This document shows positions 21,347-34,700 of a stretch of 64,000 nucleotides of DNA, piece by piece. Each line of letters begins with the position of its first letter. Position 1 is the stretch's first letter. The stretch covers positions 47,593,561 to 47,657,560 of the forward strand of contig NC_088775.1 of assembly GCF_954871325.1 (NCBI RefSeq). Direction: 5' to 3'. Below the pieces are notes generated by a model, which had not been told where the DNA came from, did not search any database, and saw nothing but the letters and a program-made list of their open reading frames with translations. The DNA is from Gordionus sp. m RMFG-2023. Lineage: Eukaryota > Nematomorpha > Gordioida > Chordodea > Parachordodidae. Both the position numbers and the translations under genes were made by a program.

Positions 21347-24140
21347 AATTAATCATAATCAATCAAAATTTTATTATGTATATTTTATATATACTTAAAT
21401 TATTTTTTTATTAAATGAAGGATACTGATTAAATATCATATAATATATAATTTTATTTTGAGTTAATATTATTATAAAAGAAATATTTTCATAGCTTATT
21501 AAAACATAAATAAATTTTTTTCAATTCTAAAAATTAACTAATATATATCCGTAAGAGGGCGTTATATGCCTAAATATGTAAGTATAATTTTAGGAAACCG
21601 GAATGATGATTGGATAGCGCTTTTTTTATATTTGGGTATATATACATATGAAAAACCTAAAAATTAAAAAAAAAATTTAGGTTTATTTGATGTTTAATTT
21701 ATGAGTAGGTTTAGAATAGTAAAATAATGGAAATTTTCTAAGGTAAATATTGCTGGCGTTATTTATCAAAATCTCTTAATTTTTGTTTTATATGTGTATA
21801 TTTACGTGCTAAGCATTATCCTAAAAAAATTTTGAAAATATTATGATCCGAATGCCGAGCTTAAAACCGACCACTTACTAAATATTCGATTGACCAAATT
21901 TACTTGTAATACAATTTGAAAAATGTTGATTTTCGTTTTATATATCTATAAATACGTATAAAACATAATCCCAAAAAATATTTTTAAAATATCGCTATTT
22001 GGCGGATAACCGACTCGTAGCCCACCCAATGACTAAATACTGAATTGCTGGCGTTTTAAATCAAAATATCTTAATTTTTGTTTTATATGTATATATTTAC
22101 GTGCTAAGCATTATCCTAAAAAAATTTGAAAATAATTTGATTTAACCGATTGCCGAGCTTAAAACCGACCACTTACTAAATATTCGATTGACCAAATTTA
22201 CTAGTAATATAATTTGAAAAATGTTGATTTTCGTTTTATTTATCTATAAATATGTGTAAAACATAATCCCAAAAAATATTTTTAAAATATCGCTATTTGG
22301 CGGATAACCGACTCGTAGCCCACCCAATGACTAAATACTGAATTGCTGGGGTTTTAAATCAAAATATCTTAATTTTTGTTTTATATGTGTATATTTACGT
22401 GCTAAGCATTATCCTAAAAATTTTTTTGAAAATAATTTGATTTGACCGATTGCCGAGCTTAAAACCGACCACTTACTATATATTCGATTGACCAAATTTA
22501 CTAGTAATACAATTTGAAAAATGTTGATTTTCGTTTTATTTATCTATAAATACGTGTAAAACATAATCCCAAAAAATATTTTTAAAATATCGCTATTTAG
22601 CGGATAACCGACTCGTAGCCCACCCAATGACTAAATACTGAATTGCTGGGGTTTTAAATCAAAATATCTTAATTTTTGTTTTATATGTGTATATTTACGT
22701 GCTAAGCATTATCCTAAAAATTTTTTTGAAAATAATTTGATTTGACCGATTGCCGAGCTTAAAACCGACCACTTACTATATATTCGATTGACCAAATTTA
22801 CTAGTAATACAATTTTAAAAATGTTGATTTTCGTTTTATATATCTATAAATACGTATAAAACATAATCCCAAAAAATTTAAAATATCGCTATTTGGCGGA
22901 TAACCGACTCGTAGCCCACCCAATGACTAAATAATGAATTGCTGGCGTTATTTATCAAAATATCTTAATTTTTGTTTTATATGTGTATATTTACGTGCTA
23001 AGCATTATCCTAAAAAATTTTTTGGAAATATTTTGATTTGACCGATTGCCGAGCTTAAAACCGACCACTTACTAAATATTCGATTGACCAAATTTACTAG
23101 TAATACAATTTGAAAAATGTTGATTTTCGTTTATAAATACGTATAAAACATAATCCCAAAAACTACTTTTAAAATATCGCTATTTGGCGGATAACCGACT
23201 CGTAGCCCACCCAATGACTAAATACTGAATTGCTGGAAAATTTTTTAGGATAATGCTTAGCACGTAAATATACACATATAAAACAAAATTTAAAATATTT
23301 TGATTTAAAACGCCAGCAATTCAGTATTTAGTCATTGGGTGGGCTACGAGTCGGTTATCCGCCAAATAGCGATATTTTAAAAATATTTTTTAGGATTATG
23401 TTTTACACGTATTTATAGATATATAAAACGAAAATCAACATTTTTCAAATTGTATTACTAGTAAATTTGGTCAATCGAATATTTAGTAAGTGGTCGGTTT
23501 TAAGCTCGGCATTCGGTCAAATCATAATATTTTCAAAATTTTTTTAGGATAATGCTTAGCACGTAAATATACACATATAAAACAAAAATTAAGAGATTTT
23601 GATAAATAACGCCAGCAATATTTACCTTAGAAAATTTCCATTATTTTACTATTCTAAACCTACTCATAAATTAAACATCAAGGAAACCTAAATTTTTTTT
23701 TAATTTTTAGGTTTTTCATATGTATATATACCCAAATATAAAAAAAGCGCTATCCAATCATCATTCCGGTTTCCTAAAATGATACTTACATATTTACGCA
23801 TATAACGCCCTCTTACGGATATATATTAGTTAACTTTTAGAATTGAAAAAAATTTATTTATGTTTTAATAAGCTATGAAAATATTTCTTTTATAATAATA
23901 TTAACTCAAAATAAAATTATATATTATATGATATGATATTTAATCAGTATCCTTCATTTAATAAAAAAATAATTTAAGTATATTTTAAAAAAAGTTTTAA
24001 AAATTTTTATTAAATAAAATATACATAATAAAATTTTGATTGATCATGATTAATTGCTTTTTAGCAATTCATTTTAGCAATTCAGAATTTAGTCATACCT
24101 CAAGTAAATGTCAGTCAGGCACTAAATATTAGTTTTAATC
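21347..24140. repeat. 2.7-kb palindrome with tandem 300-bp higher-order repeat
   Basis: The left outer arm 21347-21750 pairs with about 23610-24052 (inverted, very close match). Between them are five head-to-tail units of about 295-300 bp starting near 21751, 22045, 22345, 22645 and 22941. The direction flips at about 23236 and inverted copies run to 23610. Each unit is a diverged dimer: half A has TTAATTTTTGTTTTATATG then ACGTGCTAAGCATTATCC, half B has TTGATTTTCGTTTTATATA then AATACGTATAAAACATAATC, and both end in a (ACTTACTAAATATTCGATTG / AATGACTAAATACTGAATTG) block. Past the right arm (24060-24140) another piece of the unit remains, so the element once extended further. No coding. A fold-back-type transposon is likely. 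Confidence 0.85.
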
Positions 24141-24220
24141 AAATATTTAGTTCTTTTATATTTTCCATGATAACATTTTTTATTATTTTATTAATAACTT
24201 TTCTTTCTTTATACTATACC

Positions 24221-24439
24221 TACTGTTGTTTAAACGGCTCGATTTGAGCCGATTTTTAAAACGACTAACTTAATATTTTTGGCCAGAAATATTTTGCCTA
24301 AGCCTTGAGATATCGCTAATAGATGTCCAAGTCCTTGTTCAATTTTTAAGCAAAATAGGCTTGCGTAATATTTTTTGAGATAAATAGTGAGTTAGCCATT
24401 ATTAAAAATAGACTCAAATCGAGCCGTTTAACAACACTA
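24221..24439. mobile_element. hAT-type MITE
   Basis: 219 bp, starting TACTGTTGTTTAAACGGCTC and ending GAGCCGTTTAACAACACTA; the inverted ends of about 20 bp include the CGGCTCGATTTGAGCCG motif. The flanks ACTATACC and TATCTACC match at five of eight bases, a worn 8-bp duplication. Same family and size as the element at 10144. Confidence 0.8.
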
Positions 24440-24449
24440 TATCTACCAA

Positions 24450-25135
24450 ACGTATTAAAATAAAATATGTGAGACCAAAATTGTATTGTACTCTCTAGGC
24501 TATTATAATGGTTAAGGTATTCATAGTCACTAATAAAGCACGTAATATAAACATAGATTTTAGAATTATTCCCTCCATATTTAACGGAGATATAGGAATC
24601 ACGAAAGTTAATTACCCTGAAATAAATTTCCCAAATAGCTTTTTTTAATTAAAATAACCACCCCCCTCCCTCCTTAGAAAAAAGATTAAGGGTTTTTTCC
24701 GGGGAATTATCTTACGCTTACAAATATAAAGATATAAAATATTTTTCAAAATAAAGGTAATCACGGGAAAATAAAAAATTACCTAATCAAACCTTTTCGT
24801 AAATAGCCGGCCGAATGTCGAGTAAATAGGGGTTTGGAGTGAAGCCCTCAAAAAATATTTCACAAGCCCTTCCCCTTAGATAAATCTTTAAACAGGTCAC
24901 TGCAAATATATGGTATCTTACTTTGCAAATATAAATTTAATTCAAATTGGAATATTTGGGCTGTTTATTTTTCTCTCTTTCATACTAAATATTCGCTTCT
25001 TTCCTTCTGTAATTGTATATAATATAAAAAATCAGATAATTTTGCTAACATTTACATGGAACTGCGATTTAAATAATAAAAATTTAGTAAATTATTGTTT
25101 GTGCATGATTTTAAAATAATATTTGTTTTTGTAAA
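24450..25135. other. AT-rich stretch, no gene seen
   Basis: Short C-rich runs near 24660 and no recognisable protein. A 69-codon open stretch at 24910-25119 is hydrophobic by composition only. Confidence 0.4.
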
Positions 25136-25139
25136 TTGG

Positions 25140-25990
25140 TATATGAAAGTACAACAAAGATTTTCTTATTTAGTAATGATATGGTAGCTCCAGTATCTAC
25201 TAAAAATATAATAGGTAGATTATAATGTACATATTTGATTCGAAATTATTTAAATAAGGTCTTACTATTTCTTTGGCTTATTCTCCCACTTCCATCTTCG
25301 TTACATCCCGTTCCTTTCAATCTGCATACATTTGATAGGTGTCCTTTTATTATATCACACTTATAACATGTTAAGAATTTCAATCTACATGAAGCTTTCG
25401 TATTATTATCTCTATCACAACACTCACACCTACCTCCTTTTTGAATTTTCCAATCCTTTATTTTGTTTGCCAACACATCATTTTGAACTATCTTCATTTG
25501 ATTGATGTTTTCAAATTTGGTATCTATCTCCCATGTTAAATTTTCAGTTGATCGCTCTTTACGCCTCCCACAAATTTATTTCGGAACATCATATTTATAT
25601 TTTATCTATATTCACAAGTAATTGAGAGATATTATAATCATACTACAAAAATTTATAATATATTCATTTACTGATTGCTTTGTTCATAAATTTAATATGT
25701 TTTAGCTTGATAATATTGCTTAAAAGATCTTATTTCTGTATATTTTAATTGTCCAGAAATTTCAGGATAAGCAAATCATAAAGGGTGTTATATGCCTCCG
25801 TACTCACCATAGCCAGGCTGTTGATCTTATATTTTTCAACCATTATATTATTCATCCGTAAGTATTCATCAAATTGTGATAAGTATGTATCCATTACAAT
25901 AGATCATGTAATAAATTTAAAAGCCTGCGCCATGATAAATCTTGTATTTAAATCCCAATTAAAAATATATAAGTCTTGAACAACCAAATG
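25140..25990 (-). mobile_element. Ty3/Gypsy-like gag-protease fossil
   Basis: On the minus strand, capsid-like sequence (about 25780-25990) is followed by a Cys-rich nucleocapsid-like segment with zinc-knuckle spacing (about 25290-25450) and then an aspartic-protease motif VDTGATIS (near 25165-25200). This is the order of a Ty3/Gypsy-type gag-pol start. No LTRs, reverse transcriptase or integrase are visible. It is a broken, partial, old copy with several breaks. Confidence 0.65.
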
Positions 25991-25999
25991 ATGATTAAT

Positions 26000-27095
26000 C
26001 TTTCAATAATCGTGATATATATTCCAAAATAAACAATTAGCATTTAATTTTAATTGAACGGTAAAAAATAAAATTATATAAAAACAATTAATTTTTAATA
26101 TGGTAAAGCGATCCTAAATTTATATTCAAACAAACAATTAATTTTATAATATGAAATGGCGAAACTAAATTTATATTTTTATACACAACAAAAACCCAAA
26201 TTATTTTATAAAAATCTAATATAGTATAGGTAAAGGTCTACTTAATTAAATTTATAAGGGAACACCTAATAGTGCCACCCATTAGCAAAATCTAGGTTAC
26301 ACCTATGTTCGAATGAATCAATTAACTTTACTTTCGACTAACTAAAAATAAAAATAATATAGAAAAATCTAAAAACTATATATGAATTTAGATGTTATTT
26401 CCCAGTAGAAGGATTAAGTTTTCAAATAACCTAAAAATCCCTATAAATAATGTATAATACTAAAAATCACGTTTCAGAAGTGAAAAGCTTCATATTTACA
26501 TTAGCATTTAAAAATATTTATGGTTAATATAAGCTAATATCAAAAATTATATATTTTATAAGGAGGAAAAAAAAACTAGGATGGGGCAAGGGTAGATGTC
26601 TCTCGTAAAGTAGGTTCTTAGAAACCTCTCCATCATAAGTATAAGACCCTGAAAACCATCCCCTAAAATCGAATTGGATTTATTTTTTAGATATCAATAA
26701 ATAAATAAAAGATTATATTATAATAATAACTGATAATTTTATTAATAAATCATTATTTTCGAATGACATTAAAATTAACAAGTAAAAACATTTATATTAA
26801 AAAAAATTTACATACTAAAAAAACTTATAATATTTATAAAATATATAAAAATAAAGCAAATTAAAAAAGAAAAAAAAACTATTTAAGATAAATCAGCAAG
26901 ATTTCATGATCCACATATAGAAAAGCATGTCGGATTTAGATAAATAATCTCTGCCGTAATTATTCCCCTCTTTTAAATCACCTGTGATTAACTTTTATTT
27001 TAATTTTAAATAACTTTTGGGCATGAAGTACAAATAAACCGAAGAATAAATTGTTTAGAGGGTTATATTTATTTTAAAATTTTCTCTCATGATGG
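26000..27095. other. AT-rich stretch, no gene seen
   Basis: No coding or RNA gene recognised. A GC-richer patch at 26580-26680 lacks any familiar motif. Confidence 0.4.
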
Positions 27096-27105
27096 AGTTG
27101 GTAGG

Positions 27106-29796
27106 TGTTGTAGCTGTTGAAAAAAAGAAGACATAATTTTAATATAATACATCAAATGTCAGTTATTTTCTGACAGGGAAATTAAGTTTTCCTTGGTGAT
27201 GGAGGAGAAACGGGATCATCACGTGGGGTTGGCGAGAAACAATGGAGCTTTCTTTAGGTGTCTTTTGGGGTGAAGAATATATGGAAGCTGGATAGTTATG
27301 ATAATTATTATTTATAATCTTTAGATATTTTTAATGAATAAATATGAAGTCTTCTTTATGATAATTATTATTTATAATCTTTAGATATTTAGAATGAATA
27401 AATATGACGTCTTTTTTAGTATTGCCAGCTGACCAGGATCGAAAGTGTGGATTGATTCGGTTGTTAAGGTAAAACAAAAAAAATTTTTGATATATATTTT
27501 ATCTTGTAAATTTTTGACAACGCAAGTACTAAAAACTATACAGGGGTAAGTGAGATTAAGAGGTGAGTTTAAGGGTTTCTATAATTTTATCTGAAATATT
27601 TAGCTTACAAGGTTAAAGATAGAAAGTATGTAATGAGTACTAGGATTGAAAATTAAAATAAAATGATTAATTATTGGTTAATGATATTTGATTCATTTTG
27701 GCCCATTTAAGACATTAATATTTGTGGTATTAGATGTCTTCATTTTGGCCATTTAATACAATAATATTTGTGGTATTATATGTCTAGATGTATATTTTAC
27801 ATCCAATGTTTGACAATAAGTATTGTCTTATTATTTGGTACGTCTTAAGACTCATTGAATGGTGTTATAGGTATTCCGTCATAGGAAGATAAGACCTCAA
27901 GATCAGCAGGACAGAAAGGATTGCTAAATATTTAAATATTTGAAATTTATGAAAATATATATGGAAATGGACTTTTGTAATAAAGTATGTGTTATATAAT
28001 TATGCATTTTGGGTTTTTAAAGGGATGGATATGTGTGGGATAATTTATAATTAATTAATGTTAATAATACAGGTTGATATGTTATTAAGGGATCTATTGA
28101 GGGTGAGTTAATGTTGTTTATTTTGAAGTAATTAACCATTTTTATGAAATAGGGTGTAATGTGATTACACATATGATATATTTAATTATGAATGATAATT
28201 TAGAGTAATTGAAGTATGATGAAGTCAAAATAATATCTATAATGTTATAGGTGGATAGTTATTTTGATTTAGTGTCTGCATTTGATATATATATAAATTG
28301 GGTATGGATTTATATGATATACTAGATGATGTGTAATATTTTTTTTTCAAATTATGAAATCTTTATATTTAATATATATATATATATTTTTTAAATTATA
28401 AAATTTTATAAAAAGTTTTATTTACAATTATTATTTATTTTTATGGTATACAATGATGTGAAGGGAAAATATTTTTACAGATAATGTCAGCCCGTGTTGA
28501 TGGGTATGCCTTAAGGTGGGAATATTGTTTAGTTTGCATACTGGAGAAAGTTTTTTTTGTGTATTATGCTGCATATTACATTTTTTTATCTTTGTAATAA
28601 TTTTATAGCACATCACTATTTACTATTTATTTTATGAACATTTTTTTTAAAAAAAAAGACTCAAATTATTTTATATTGTGAAGGTATATTAAATATTCTT
28701 TACATATATACCATATAGCCCATTATATTCTCAATTTTTGTTACTTTGCCTTCTACATTTTTGTGAATTTGTGCTAATTGTGATGGCAGAGTTAGGTAGA
28801 AATGGTATATTTTTCTTAGGATACTGAGTAATTCCTAGATGGAAAATATTGTATTTTCTTATATTTTCCCTCCCTATAAAATATTAAATTTATTTCTATA
28901 CATATGTCTTGTAATTTTATTTAAAATATTTGTTCGGCAAATTTTCACAATTATTTTTAATACCTAAAAATGGATTTTTCCATTTTGGGAGATATTTATA
29001 AAAATGTAGCTTTGATTTTGTTTACATGAGAGAAGGACAATTACATGTGTTGAAATTGCATTTCACACATAGACCATGTGTTCACATTACAGTATTATAT
29101 GTAAAATCATTATTTCCTAATTACCATTAATCATACGCAAATAATGTATATTATAGCTCCTATTTTCCAAATGTCTTAAAATGAATGAATTATTATGTTT
29201 TGCTGATATTACATTGTCCATATTAAGGTTCCATAGATTATAAATGCAGATACCCCAATGTACATGTCATTATTGATAATATGTGTTTTCGCGATTATAT
29301 ATTGAAATGTATCGGAGATATTATATTATAAATCATCATAAGGGAAGTCGATTCGATAAATTCCCTGAACGTCTTCAAGGCGTCCCGATACAATTCAAAG
29401 GGGTGATTCGATACAATTCAAAGGGGCGATTCGATACAAAACCACCATAGAGAGAGGGACGCTGGGCTTGTGAAGGGTGGGCGTGTTGTAGCTGTTGATA
29501 AAAAGAAGACATAATTTTAATATAATACATCAAATGTCAGTTATTTTCTGACAGAAAAATTAAGTTTTCCTTGGTGATGGAGGAGAAACGGGATCATCAC
29601 GTGGGGTTGGTGAGAAACAATGGAGCTTTCTTTAGGTGTCTTTTGGCGTGAAGGATATATGGAAGCTGGATAGTTATGATAATTATTATTTATAATCTTT
29701 CGATATTTTTAGTGAATAAATATGAAGTCTTCTTTATGATAATTATTATTTATAATCTTAAGATATTTAGAATGAATAAATATGACGTCTTTTTTA
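27106..29796. mobile_element. non-coding LTR element (TRIM/LARD type), young
   Basis: Two direct repeats of exactly 313 bp (27106-27418 and 29484-29796), starting TGTTGTAGCTG and ending GTCTTTTTTA, differ at about nine sites by eye (about 97% identical). The 5-bp GTAGG flanks both sides (27101-27105, 29797-29801), a typical LTR-element target duplication. A purine-rich tract (GAAGGGTGGGCG) abuts the right repeat, as a polypurine tract would. The 2.06-kb interior has no gag or pol, so movement would depend on another element. Each LTR holds a 60-bp tandem duplication (TGATAATTATTATTTATAAT blocks). It looks structurally whole and recent. Confidence 0.8.
29380..29455. repeat. short tandem repeat inside the LTR element
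   Basis: A 24-26 bp unit (GATACAATTCAAAGGGG with GATTC) is repeated two to three times just before the purine-rich tract. Confidence 0.6.
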
Positions 29797-29801
29797 GTAG
29801 G

Positions 29802-31378
29802 ATCTGGCAAAACTATTCGTGCAAGTGTAATCTCAATCAAGGGGTTATATGCTTTTATTCTAAGGGATTATGGCATCCCACCGGGTCTGCTTTGATTGTT
29901 GAAGCTGATGCTATAATTCCAGTGAGAGCGGAATGTTTGTGGCTCTCGACGTTCCATTGATGATTGAATTGTTGGTATTGTTTGGATAGTTTGCTTTTTG
30001 AAAAGCGGAGGGTTATGCCTTCGGTTATTGATATGGTGTTACAGAAGGCGCATGTCTTTGGTGTACAATTGTAGCCTAATTAAAAACTCATAGCGATTAA
30101 AAGCTTTTAGTTGGTAAGTAATGGTTAAGATTAGGGCTATGTATGGCTTCAGTTTATTCATCCCCAATTCTATATTATTTGAATAGGTTGTTAATATGTT
30201 TATACGGCTAACTCCTGACCTATTTTTAAAGTGACCAAAGAAAGAAGGAGAATCTCTTTGAACAGCTTTAAAGGTAAGTATTGAACGAAATCGTCAAGGG
30301 AAAATCCCAATCTCTTTGTCAGCACGAATTAGAATACGTACGAAAGAGCGTTTCTGCTTTAAAATGAAAATCAATCACAAGGAGCCTCCATGTGTTTCAT
30401 TAAATTTTGAAACTGATGAAAGAAAAGCTCATATACAGAATCATATCAGTGAACAAGGTTCAAATCACTTAATTTTGATGGGCGTGTCTTTTACATTTAA
30501 GGTAGTGATAAAAATCTAAGAATAAGGATTCATTCAAATGTGATTATATGTTATTTTTAGATGTAATAGTATGTCTGAATACATAAAAATAGGAATGAAG
30601 GGAACTTAGAATTTTAAGAATAAAAAAAGTTTTTTTTATTAAATAGTAGGGCTAATAAGTAAGTAGAAATTAGAATTTCCTTGATGCGATTTTTTTACTA
30701 TTTGTTTCTAAAATTATCTATGACCTTTTCACCGATGATTGGTGAACCTTTAATATTAAATTTTATCTTATAATTAATATTTTATATTTTTACTTTAGGA
30801 ATTAGTTATTTTACACCAATTTTTATAAAATCATGTCAGATCAAAAAGAATAAACTAATAAATTATTTTTGAATCCCATACCAAAATATCCTGATAACTT
30901 TCTATTCGCCCACTTCTAAGTGTTCTCCACTAAATCTTAAAACTTCTGAATAATATATCCAATATAATATATAAAATAAAAGACATAAGAATGAAATATA
31001 ATATATAAAAGAAGTATGGTAATTAAAATGCAGGTTAACCTGGCTGTGCCATTATAGTTTGATTCACCAAAATTAGTTCAATAGGATATGTTTGCAAAAT
31101 TATATTTACTGGCAAAGGTGATATTGTATTTTGTAGCCTTAATAAAAGGATTTGCTCTGTATCTACGCTATAAATCTTGGGTGATATCACAATATATTGA
31201 GGGCTTAATAAATAATATAAATTTAAAAGCAAAATTTAGAAAATGGCTGATATAAATATCAATTTTCCCTTAAAAAATTTCTGAATCAATGATATCTACT
31301 TCATTTCATCTCTCTATTTAATACATCTGGATTTGATTTGTATGTATTAAACTTTTTTTTACCCTGATTAAAAATTCT
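29802..31378. other. no recognised gene
   Basis: Open stretches run over 29815-29960 and 30316-30519 on the plus strand. Their composition is more coding-like than the surroundings (for example ARIRIRTKERFCFKMKIN), but I recognise no family and no clear splice structure. The rest is AT-rich. Confidence 0.3.
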
Positions 31379-31386
31379 ATTGAGTT

Positions 31387-32623
31387 CAGGGGTAGACTGG
31401 GAGACTACCCATAGTTGAGGCTTCGCCCCCAAACCCCCCCCCCTTTGCGGGCCTACGGCCTGCTTTTACCCGGCTTGCGTCGGGGAATTATAAGATTTTA
31501 TTTGAAATCTAATATACTATATTAAAATATAGAATAATTTTTATCTTTTAATATTTATGTGTATCATCATTTTAAAAGAATTCCTCGTCCTTTGAGTTGA
31601 ACACATTATTCTTTATTAATTTATGAACTTTTGTGATAATTACTTATATTATTTCAATGGCCAGCAACAAATCTATCCGTAATAAATAAATGATTTAAAA
31701 TAATCTTCCCATATTTTTTTTATATTAGGAATAATTTTATATCATAATTCTTATTATTTCTTGTATTATACTTACTAAATCTTAATTGTTTTATATATAT
31801 TTATATTTTTTATTTATATGTAAGGCTAAAAAATCAGTTAACAAAATATTTATAGAACAAAAAAATAAAATATTGTTAAGAATTAAATAAAAGCTCTGGA
31901 ATATTTTTATAATAAACGAAATCTAATAATATAAAAATGTAATATATTTTTTAAAAAAAGAAGTAAAATATGTAAACTGTTGTTAATGCCGTGGTCAGTT
32001 GATAGTGAACTTGATGCAATAATAATATATCGTTGCGCACGGCTCAAAATCCATATCATTTGACTTTTCAACAACAGAAAATTGGTGCACCCTTTTGAAA
32101 ATGAATTTTCATAACCAGCAAAAGCTATACAAATTGGGCAAAATAGCTTTAATTTCATAAATCGATATTATTTGACTTTTCAACAACAGAAAATTGATGC
32201 ACTTTTGAAAATGAATTTTCATAACCAGCAAATGCTATATAAATTGAGCAGTAAATAGGTATTTGTAATGTAGATAAAGATAAAGTATCCCTTAAAGTTA
32301 GGGATAGAATAGGAATGCTATTATCATTTGAAGGAAATGATATTGGAATATTTAGTAAAATTGCCCTATCATGTAAAGGTAAAGAAAGAGCTTACCAGAT
32401 AATTAAATTAATATTTAATAATTATTTAAATTTCTAATATTTAAAAAAAAAATTGTATTAAAACATTTAAATTTTATGCCAATTTAATTTCAAAAAAATT
32501 TTTTTTTCTTTACTAAAGAGGCCCCCTAATTTGTAATTTACTAAGGAGAGGCCCCCAAATTTGTAAAATCTCGAGGCCTCGTGGGAGATTTTCCCACTAG
32601 GCTTACTGGCCAGTCCGCTCCTG
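31387..32623. mobile_element. hAT-type element with perfect 8-bp target duplication
   Basis: Ends CAGGGGTAGACTGG and CCAGTCCGCTCCTG are inverted. ATTGAGTT lies directly outside both (31379-31386 and 32624-32631), the 8-bp duplication of hAT. The subterminal DNA is GC-rich (gaggcttcgcccccaaacccc / gaggcccccaaa), while the interior is AT-rich with no transposase. A 112-bp tandem duplication with ATTTGACTTTTCAACAACAG sits near 32058 and 32170. It is a 1.24-kb non-autonomous copy. Confidence 0.85.
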
Positions 32624-32631
32624 ATTGAGTT

Positions 32632-33585
32632 ATTAAAATTTATTATCTGTTAAAAAATATAAGCTTCAATTATTGTCTATTATATTCTTTAGTTGCCTTG
32701 CAATGCTATGTTTGCATATTTGGTTCCTAACAAACATCTTAGATTTAAAATTCAGCTGAGCAATAAATTTATAACGTTAGGAGTTTGCAGGAGGAAACAA
32801 CTTTTAAAAATTTCTAATATTGGTGGAGATTTAGCGAATTACCTTAATCGGCCACATTATATATTTCGATCAAAAGAGTAAAAAAGACGAAGAAAAAATC
32901 TGAGAAAGAAATAAAATTTATTTTTTAATTACAAACAATCAGAAGTATCCATAGAAGGTCTGGTCACCCCAAAATAATATTTGGCCCCAAATTCTTAAAA
33001 AAATATTAGTTAATAAATTTTTATTCACTCATTAACCATTAAATGAAAAGGTAGCAAAAATATCTACATTATGTATTCGTCGTCAGAATGACACTAGTTT
33101 TGGCGAATTCGTTAATTTGTCAGGTACCGTAATGTACTTCTCAACCTCTTCTTGAATATAGTAAGAGTGTTAAAAAAGTCCCCAAATCCAATCTCATTCA
33201 TAATGATCTTGGCCAGCAAAACAAATCAAACTAGCCAAATTGCATGAATCATTTTAATTGAATGGCAATCTTGATAAAAATTGTAATAGAAGGACACGGA
33301 AATATCAATAATTTTGATGAACCATCAAGTTGGGCGTAATAGATATTATTTGAAATCGATGTTAGATTTGATATAATCTCAGCATACAAGAACTCCTTTT
33401 TAGTGGGTCACTTTACTAAAAATAACTAATGGCGGATAAAAATATAATTTATTTTTTAGAATTTTTTAGTGCGATGTTTTCATACCACATGCCAAAGAAA
33501 TGAAAAATTTAATAAAATTATAAAAACACCACCAAAAAACTCCCAATGATTCTCTCATATTTAAAATGAAGTCATATCCATTATA
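32632..33585. other. AT-rich stretch, probably the start of a decayed hAT copy
   Basis: Around 32970-33050 the text (GGCCCCAAATTC, then AAATATTAGTTAATAAATTT) resembles the subterminal part of the element at 35299, suggesting the decayed transposase copy that follows began here. No coding frame is visible in this part. Confidence 0.35.
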
Positions 33586-33589
33586 GCGG

Positions 33590-34700
33590 AAATAGTGTAA
33601 AAATCTATTTCAGCAAAATATAACAAATGCGAGGTGCCTTTTTTTTGTCTTAAAGCTGATGAGACAAAAAATGCAACAGGCTGTAAAAAATTCAGTTTAA
33701 TTATTCAGGATATTTTTGTAGAACAATCAAGAGAATTTAATAGGAGTAATTGATTTAGAAAGTCTTTCTGCAGCTTTGCAAATTATAATTTAAACTATAA
33801 ATTTAATTAATTCGTAGAATACAAGCCAAGCGTATGATGGTCAGAGAAGCACTAGTTATTGTATCATTTATGAGAATTTTGAGGCTATTAATGAAGTATT
33901 ATTTTATATTTTTCTAATAAAACTCATCGGCGATTTCCAATAAAGATTCTGTCGAAGCTATTGGTCTTTTGTTTCAATGCATGAGTTTAAATTATATTAT
34001 ATTGGACATTGTAATTTACGAAATTTAGTAAACTATTATAGTGGATGCTTAAAATGTATTGTTTTTTAATTAATATATTTAAAAAATAAAATATGTGAAA
34101 ATTCATCTGTAGAAAGAATAAGGCTGAAAATCTTATATTCTGATTCCCGATATTCTCAAGGGTTTGTAAAAAGCCTATAATTCTTTGTGTTTTTTTGATT
34201 GACACCAAATTATAATTTGATTGTGAAAAGGATTGTCATTGTAATTCTTTCTTCAAAAGGGAATTATTATAAAATGATTTATTATTTTGTTGAAGGATTT
34301 TAGAAAGATTTACTGGCGATTATTATAACTTTGTATCGTTTTTAAATACATTGTCATTCCATGACCCAACTTATTTTATTGTAGATAAAATGGCCTCTTA
34401 TTAAATTTTTATGTAGAAACATTTCATCATGAAATGAAAATCATATAGGAATTATCAACTGTTAAAGTAGCTAAAAGTAATATATAAGATTTTGAAAATA
34501 ATTAAAATTATGTTTGAAAAAAAGCATCATTTCCTGACTACGGACCTGATCGATATTTGGAATATAATACAGCAGTTTAGGCATTATTTTCTTTTTGAAA
34601 TTTATAGAGGTATAGGTTTAATCTTGGTTGAATTAATAATATTTCATAAGGATTTTTTAAAATAATCGGTATTTTATATTAAATTTAATATTCTCTCCAA
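33590..34700 (+). pseudogene. ZMYM1/TTF-type hAT transposase relic
   Basis: In broken frames one reads LKADETKNATGCKKFSLII (near 33650-33720), matching the VDE-TD-..Q.SI start of the hAT catalytic region, and QAYDGQRSTSYCI (near 33825), matching the GQGYDGA-NM motif of the DUF4371-type hAT proteins. Downstream text at 34140-34480 is repeated, diverged, at 36330-36650. The frame is too broken to be active. Confidence 0.5.

Noticed and set aside
21347-24052. Palindrome as an assembly artefact
   Set aside because: The arms differ at several sites and the tandem copy number differs between sides, as expected of a real diverged inverted repeat; long reads would settle it.
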